Assembly (NCBI GenBank): GCA_020746875.1
Contig: JAGTJL010000007.1
Coordinates: 1,054,001 to 1,118,000 of the forward strand
Origin: Rhexocercosporidium sp. MPI-PUGE-AT-0058
Lineage: Eukaryota; Ascomycota; Leotiomycetes; Helotiales
Length of the DNA stretch: 64,000 nucleotides
Direction: 5' to 3'
Every line of letters begins with the position of its first letter. The first letter of the stretch is position 1. The notes beneath the pieces are model-generated. The model did no database searches and was not told the DNA's origin. It saw only the letters and a program-made list of their open reading frames with translations. Both the position numbers and the translations under genes were made by a program. Below are positions 58,245 through 64,000 of the stretch, in pieces.

Positions 58245-59706
58245 ATGGGAGCGTGTGACATTTATGAATTCCATTTTTAGAGAAGACCTGGCGGAGAGCA
58301 AATAGATCAAAAATTGGGGCTATTTATATTGAAGAGCTAACTATCTCCTGGTAATCATGCGGACTGATAATCCTGTAGCCGATCAGCTGAGGTTCCATCA
58401 TTCTAGGCATGGAGCTGAAGTTGTGTCTAGCCAGTAACAAAATGAAAATTCGGCGTCTGGAAGAGTGAAAGACTGTCAAGTCGAAAGGGGAAACGAAATG
58501 GAGGGTGGGAGGAGTACTAAACAGTAGCTAGGCAATGCATCACAAAAAGATAATTATAGCTTCAAGCTTAGATTCCCGCAACGAGCCTTTATAAGATCTT
58601 GTGATGAATATTGTAGGTAAGGCTTAGACTTATTGACTTACTGACTTTAAATGCAGCTTGGTGAGATAATTCATGGATGTCGTGGATGACAACGTCGCAA
58701 CAGGTAATTTAGTTTCCAGGAACGTCTGAGCAATTAATGACCTAACATCCAAGAAACATTCGGAACACAAAGAGAAGATAGAGCAGACATTGTCATCCTG
58801 GATGAGTAGAGTCTTTCGGTTGACAATACGGTGAGGCTGCTCGTGCATCATGTTGCATGTGTATTGTGGAATTTATGGTTGATAATGGCTCAGCTAGATA
58901 GTCCAGTCTATCCAAGGCTACCTATTCAAGACATGCAGAAACAAGTGAAAGAAGTTTATGGACTGACATCTGTAAAGAGCTACCTCTTGGACTTTTACTA
59001 TTGTCAACCGCCGGACGCAGTAAGAAAGTGGTGGTCTCCCAGAGGTCGAGGCTGTTCACGCTGACTAATACAGACCATCCAGCCAGCGGTTTGTTGCTAC
59101 GCTACGCCAAAACTCCGGCTCGGCCAATCAAATACTACCCGCCGCTTGCAGTGAACCATAACATCCAGCGCGAGCCGCATCCAATCTACAACGGGGATCG
59201 TTGTTGATATAGCCAACCTCTTCAATAGTACTTCGTCACGATCCTGCCTCCCCCATCTCCACCCTCTTTGACGGCCTCGCTTGCGTGTGGACTTCTGCCA
59301 TTGAAATTATCTCTCTGTGGTGTCAACTTCCTGTTCACTTTTCGCGCTCGTTATCGGCCCCCAAGCCTTGCCGCCGACCTTTGTTATTCTCGAAAGCTTG
59401 ACACGCCACGACCACCGATCTGTAGTTTTCACCAAATCGCGTCATCTCGAATACAACAACTTCTACCTAATGCTAATGTCCGCCGCAGAGCAATAGCGAC
59501 TGCTCGCAGATCTGTCACGACTGGAACCATATTCGAACGGCGAAGAAGGAACGAAGAGGGAGCTGCAGCGCTTGGACAGAAGACCAACCTCGAGATCGAA
59601 GAACCTCACAACCGCCGACTCAACCACGCTGCCGACTACATGGCTAGACCGTTATAAACAGCTTCATACAGGATCTACAAATCGCTCTCCTTCGCAGATT
59701 GCTATC
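58245..59706. other. intergenic region and APC3 leader
   Basis: No supported gene. The right part (from about 59,200) is a C/T-rich leader before the Cdc27 start. Its frame stays open upstream to a TTG at 59572, but no earlier in-frame ATG exists. Confidence 0.5.
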
Positions 59707-62241
59707 ATGGCTCCATCAACAACCTGCGTCGCGAGCCAGTTACGGCAGCTCATCTACTACAACATCGATAATAATCTCCTCACAAACGCCCTCTTCTATG
59801 CTGAAAGACTGGTAGCTTACGACCACCGAAACCCCGAATCGCAATACATGGTCTCCCTATGTCATTTCCGTCTTGGAGACAATGCATCCGCATACGAGTG
59901 CTCGAAGTCGGTGGGGTCGAGAGGGGTGAACCTTGGATGTGCTTACATCTTTGCCCAAGCAAGTTTGGCTCTGGAAAGATTCAAGGATGGCATCACGGCC
60001 CTGGAGAAGAGCAAGGCACTATGGGGAGGGAAGAATAATTTTGGGAAACACACAGCATCCTCGAGGCAACCGCTGCCAGACGCCGCCGCGATTCTATGCC
60101 TACTGGGGAAGCTATACCATGGTTATGACAACATGCACAAGGCTATAAGCTGCTTTGAGGAGGCGTTGAAGCTGAACCCGTTTCTGTGGGATGCTTTTAC
60201 GAACCTTTGCGAAACGGGCACGAAGATCAATGTCCCGAACATCTTCAAGATGAATCCCGAGATGGAGGCCGCCCTCAGAATAGGTCCTCAAGAACCGTCA
60301 GACTCGCAATCAAGAGAACAGTCGCTGCAAAAGAATGATCATGATCGGAGTCGACTCGGAGCCCGGCCAGCATCTGTTGTGAGCGATGTAGCGGACCCAT
60401 TCAACAATGTTCCTTCAAGGGCTTATGGTGGAGGACTGTTTGGTACACTTGGTATCTCGCAGAAGCTAAATGAGAGCAATCCAAGTCTAACAAATCTCCC
60501 AGCTGCAGGAGGCGGTGGTATTGGCCCAGAAGCGATGGAAACACCGACAGGACCAAGTGCTTCGATCGATGTTTCGGCGGCACAGAATCGACGAGATCCT
60601 GGCTTATCTTCATACACAGGCGAAGCTCCACCGGCACCTGTAAGGAAGACACGAACAATACCTGGGCTCGGAATGGACTTCAGTATGGACGCACCCAAGA
60701 TGAGCAGAGCAGTGTCTACGAAGCGAGTTCAAAGGCAGCCGGAGTCCATCGAAGAATCGGCAGCCACTCAAGCCTTACGGAGCAATAATCTCGCCCCTCC
60801 AGCTGGAGAGCGTAAGAGAACTGTCTCTGGACAAGTCGTTCCTCGGCAAACCTCTGAGGATCCTGGGGCACCACAGAGAAGAAGTGTTAGATTGTTCAAC
60901 CAAATACGGCCGACTAGCACGAAGTCATCTAGCAATATACCCAATGTTGGTCCGGCTCCAGGAAGAGAATTGAAAAAGGCGAGGCCACCCATCTCCAAGA
61001 TCATGCGACCAAGCTCGAGTACCTCCACTGTTGGTCGGCAAGTTAGCGGGAATCGAAAGCCTGTTGAAGACTCAATGGATGTTGATCACAAGGAGACACA
61101 TTCCCGATCCTGGATCGGCACGGTCGCCAACATACCATCCCAAAAGTCTTCGGAACCAGAGCTGTCACGGCAAGAGGAGGCAGTTCGATTCCTACTAGAA
61201 CTCTTCAAGAAGTTCGGGAGTGGGTACTTTGCCCTTTCCAGGTTTCAGTGTTCAGAAGCGCTGCAGATCTACAGCTCTCTACCGCGGTCGCAACAAGAAA
61301 CTCCATGGGTATTGGCTCAAATGGGACGTGCATTCTATGAGCAAGCCGCTTATGCAGAAGCCGAAAAGTACTACAAGCGAATTCGCCAGGTTGCGCCTAC
61401 AAGGTTCGAGGATATGGAGATCTACTCGACAATCCTTTGGCACCTGAAGCGTGAGACAGATCTCGCTTTCCTTGCGCATGAGTTGATTGATGCAAATTGG
61501 CAATCCCCTCAGGCATGGTGCGCGCTCGGAAATTCGTGGTCTCTTGCTCGGGATCATGAGTCTGCACTTCGTTGCTTCAAACGTGCCACCCAATTGAACC
61601 CCAAGTTTGCCTACGCTTTCACTCTCCAAGGTCACGAACACGTCGCAAATGAAGAATATGATAAGGCTCTTGTCTCATATCGTGCTGGAATGGCAGCCGA
61701 CAAGCGTCATTACAACGCATGGTATGGTGTCGGTCGTGTCTATGAGAAGCTTGGAAGCTATGACAAGGCAATCAACCATTTCAAGACAGCCTCCAACATC
61801 AACCCTACCAATGCTGTCCTAATTTGTTGTATCGGCACCGTCCTTGAGAAACAAAAGCAGCCTCGACAAGCTCTCGCATACTTCACCAAGGCCACAGAAC
61901 TAGCTCCTCGCTCGGCATTGACGAGGTTCAAGAAGGCCCGGACATTGATGGCGATCAATGAGCTGCAGTACGCTCTCGAAGAGTTAACCATTCTGAAGAA
62001 CTTGGCGCCAGATGAGGCGATGGTCCATTTCCTCCTTGGGCAACTGTACAAGAAGCTCAAGCAACGAGGAGAAGCTGTACATCACTTCACAGTCGCGCTG
62101 AACTTGGATCCAAAGGTATATCTCGGATGTCCTCTATCATTTGAATCAAGTTAACTTTTTGTTTAGGCGAGTCAGCAAATCAAGGAAGCAATCGAGCTAT
62201 TGGAAGAGGATGATGACGAGGAGACAAGTATGATGGGATGA
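59707..62241 (+). CDS. CDC27: anaphase-promoting complex subunit Cdc27/APC3
   Basis: Two exons: 59707-62115 and 62167-62241; 827 aa. The N-terminal TPR block begins at once (CVASQLRQLIYYNIDNNLLTNALFYAERLVAYD) and is followed by DAAAILCLLGKLYHGYDNMHKAISCFEEALKLNPFLWDAF, hallmarks of Cdc27/BimA/Nuc2. A disordered Ser/Pro-rich linker (about 200-470) carries many possible CDK sites. The C-terminal TPR superhelix (about 500-800) contains the repeated W-x2-LG, A-x3-F and P-type motifs such as QSPQAWCALGNSWSLARDHESALRCFKRATQLNP. It is a scaffold subunit of the nuclear E3 ubiquitin ligase that drives mitotic ex metaphase; the C-terminal TPRs bind the IR tails of activators and APC10. The short last exon encodes an acidic tail (EEDDDEETSMMG). 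Confidence 0.94.
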
Positions 62242-64000
62242 AAAAGGATGTCTTGTACCTTTTACGGGACCCTGGTTGATTGACTTCACTTCTGGACCCT
62301 TGAGTCATTACTTAGGCGCCAGTCTCAGGCCAGCTCAAGCCCAATAAGTCTAACCAACACCACAATCCATTCTCACAATCGATTCAAAATATAATTACAC
62401 AGCTGGATGTGTCCCTGACCGGCAGCATGATGATACGATACGATGCCACCGTACATCTCGACGACCTAAGGACGAAACGAACACGAGAGGAAGCAGCATC
62501 TGCATATAAAACCGGCGTTATTGGGTGCATGGATGACAACTAGTCGGATGGGTCAAGGTTGCAAGGCTGCGCTGCTGGGCATTATGAGTTCTCCATGGCG
62601 TCGCATACCATTCAAGCTAGCCCCACAAGGCTAGGGGCTTTAGTGGCAAGGAGTTTGTTCATGAGCGCCTGGATATTTCGATGCATTAGAGGAGGTACAA
62701 TACCCATCTGTTGAAGGATGCATTCCATGAATTCGACTTTGGAACTTTCTCGGAGATACAGACGCGAACAGACAGACAAAGTAAGAGAACGCGATGATTA
62801 TGCTCATCCGTAATACAATCACTTTCACAATGAGAAGACATGCTTCGTCGCCCTGTCATCTTGGGTTTCATATTGAGCCAATTGATTTCCCCCGCGTCTC
62901 TTTCAATGTGAATTCTAATTGGTAACTTGCTGTAAATTACTCGCATTTACATTCGCATTGACACATATTTCCGTTCACAAGCACTGGTCTCGCCTCCCCT
63001 TACTTGTGAAGTAGAGGCTCCTTCCCCTTGACACGCCTTGTTCTTCTCTAAAATAGAGCATACACAACGGCGGATCCGGCGGGTTCCATTTGGGAAGTAG
63101 TGGTTCCTTTGCTTGCGTTTGTTTGCTTTTAACCGTTCAATTTCGTTTTGAAACGTAGAACAAGGGATGCCGAATAAAAATGATTTCAGCTGATGAGTAG
63201 TCTAGAGAGAAGAAGTAGATTTGCTGTTGGCTGGTGTTGGCTTATTGACGAGTGACTGGTGGAACTGTGCATGGGAGGGCCGTTGATCAGACCAATGAGA
63301 GAGATGTCTCTTGCTCTTGTTTGGTATTATGAATGGATAATGGAATGGACTGGATAACATATCCAGATATCCAGCTCCCCGAGAACGGCAGTGTCCCTTG
63401 CCTATCGCCTGAAGTAGACAGTCACCGGAACAATTATATTGCCTTGTGCAATGACTCCAGTCATCCGCCCAAATACACATATCTAGTAGTGATCGAGCTA
63501 GCATTGAATAGAATCCTAAAGGTTGTTTGTGGTGTGGATCCGGGGTGGTTATGTCTCTTATATGGGTCATATATGGCAATGGGATTTGAAGGGATTCTTG
63601 CTCTAGTGGTGGTATACTTGACTCTTTGAGAGCGAGGCTGATGACTTGTAGAGCATCCGTATGTTTCTGATCTGGATGATAGCTACAGAAGCTTACCCGC
63701 TGATGGGTGAAAGAGAAGTCCTTGGAACATTGGAGATCCGTCTGGTGACACCAAATCCTACGAAGCAGTTGGATGAAGATGAAATGGCTTTGTGAGATGG
63801 TAAATTGGGAAAACCATCTGCTTGAAGGCATCCCTATTCTCTGGGATAAAGTCGGAGGCACATGACTTGAGCGAGCTAGAGCGGTGATGGTCGGGCTGGC
63901 AGGTGGCTGGTTGTTTTCAATGTTGAGAGACTAGGAACGACGAAATATGTCAGTAGCTATGACCAAGAAATATGGTATGAGCTAACGTGCTACTGATAAC
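62242..64000. other. right edge, no supported gene
   Basis: A 219-codon minus-strand frame (63861-63202) starts at a GTG, is rich in Ser/His/Cys and shows no family feature. I see no other coding signal; the sequence may hold 3' ends or promoters of genes beyond the window. Confidence 0.4.

Noticed and set aside
63202..63861. 219-codon minus-strand frame at the right edge
   Set aside because: It starts at GTG, has no ATG for ten codons and no recognisable motif; its composition (Ser, His, Cys, Gln) looks like chance antisense reading.

Overview
This window is from a filamentous ascomycete (Pezizomycotina). The genes are split by many short GT-AG introns, mostly 46-60 nt, and include fungal families such as DUF6594 membrane proteins, an Ngi1/DUF3605 protein, a fungal CLC and an ABCA-type transporter. 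Helotiales-like Leotiomycetes would fit, but that is only an impression. The gene models below were spliced by hand. For each model the exon phases were checked to add up to one open frame.

Left part (0.5-8.4 kb): three oxidative enzymes lie side by side. A PhyH-type Fe(II)/2-oxoglutarate dioxygenase (+) converges on a haem fatty-acid alpha-dioxygenase (-). Next comes a FAD monooxygenase (-) fused to a long polytopic membrane domain. The first two both suggest oxidation at the alpha carbon of fatty acyl chains, so this may be a small lipid/oxylipin or secondary-metabolite locus.

10.5-14.4 kb carries a RING-PH-vWA protein of Far1/Ste5-like architecture (-). Upstream of it is an unusually long stretch of about 12.5 kb (14.4-26.9 kb) in which I find no credible gene. 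It is rich in homopolymers and short tandem repeats, including a run of 24 G.

27.4-42.4 kb holds a small secreted cysteine-containing protein (-), a full-size ABCA-type ABC transporter (-), a glutathione S-transferase (+), a neurochondrin-family protein (-) and a CLC chloride channel/transporter (+). The neurochondrin and CLC genes share a 234-bp divergent promoter.

43.2-54.6 kb looks like an accessory island: orphan small genes, two DUF6594 membrane-protein paralogues with identical intron layout (one apparently frameshifted), and the remains of a small secreted-peptide gene. It is flanked on the right by conserved genes: NADH-cytochrome b5 reductase (-), a DUF3605/Ngi1 protein (+) and the anaphase-promoting-complex subunit Cdc27/APC3 (+). 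The last 1.8 kb has no supported gene.
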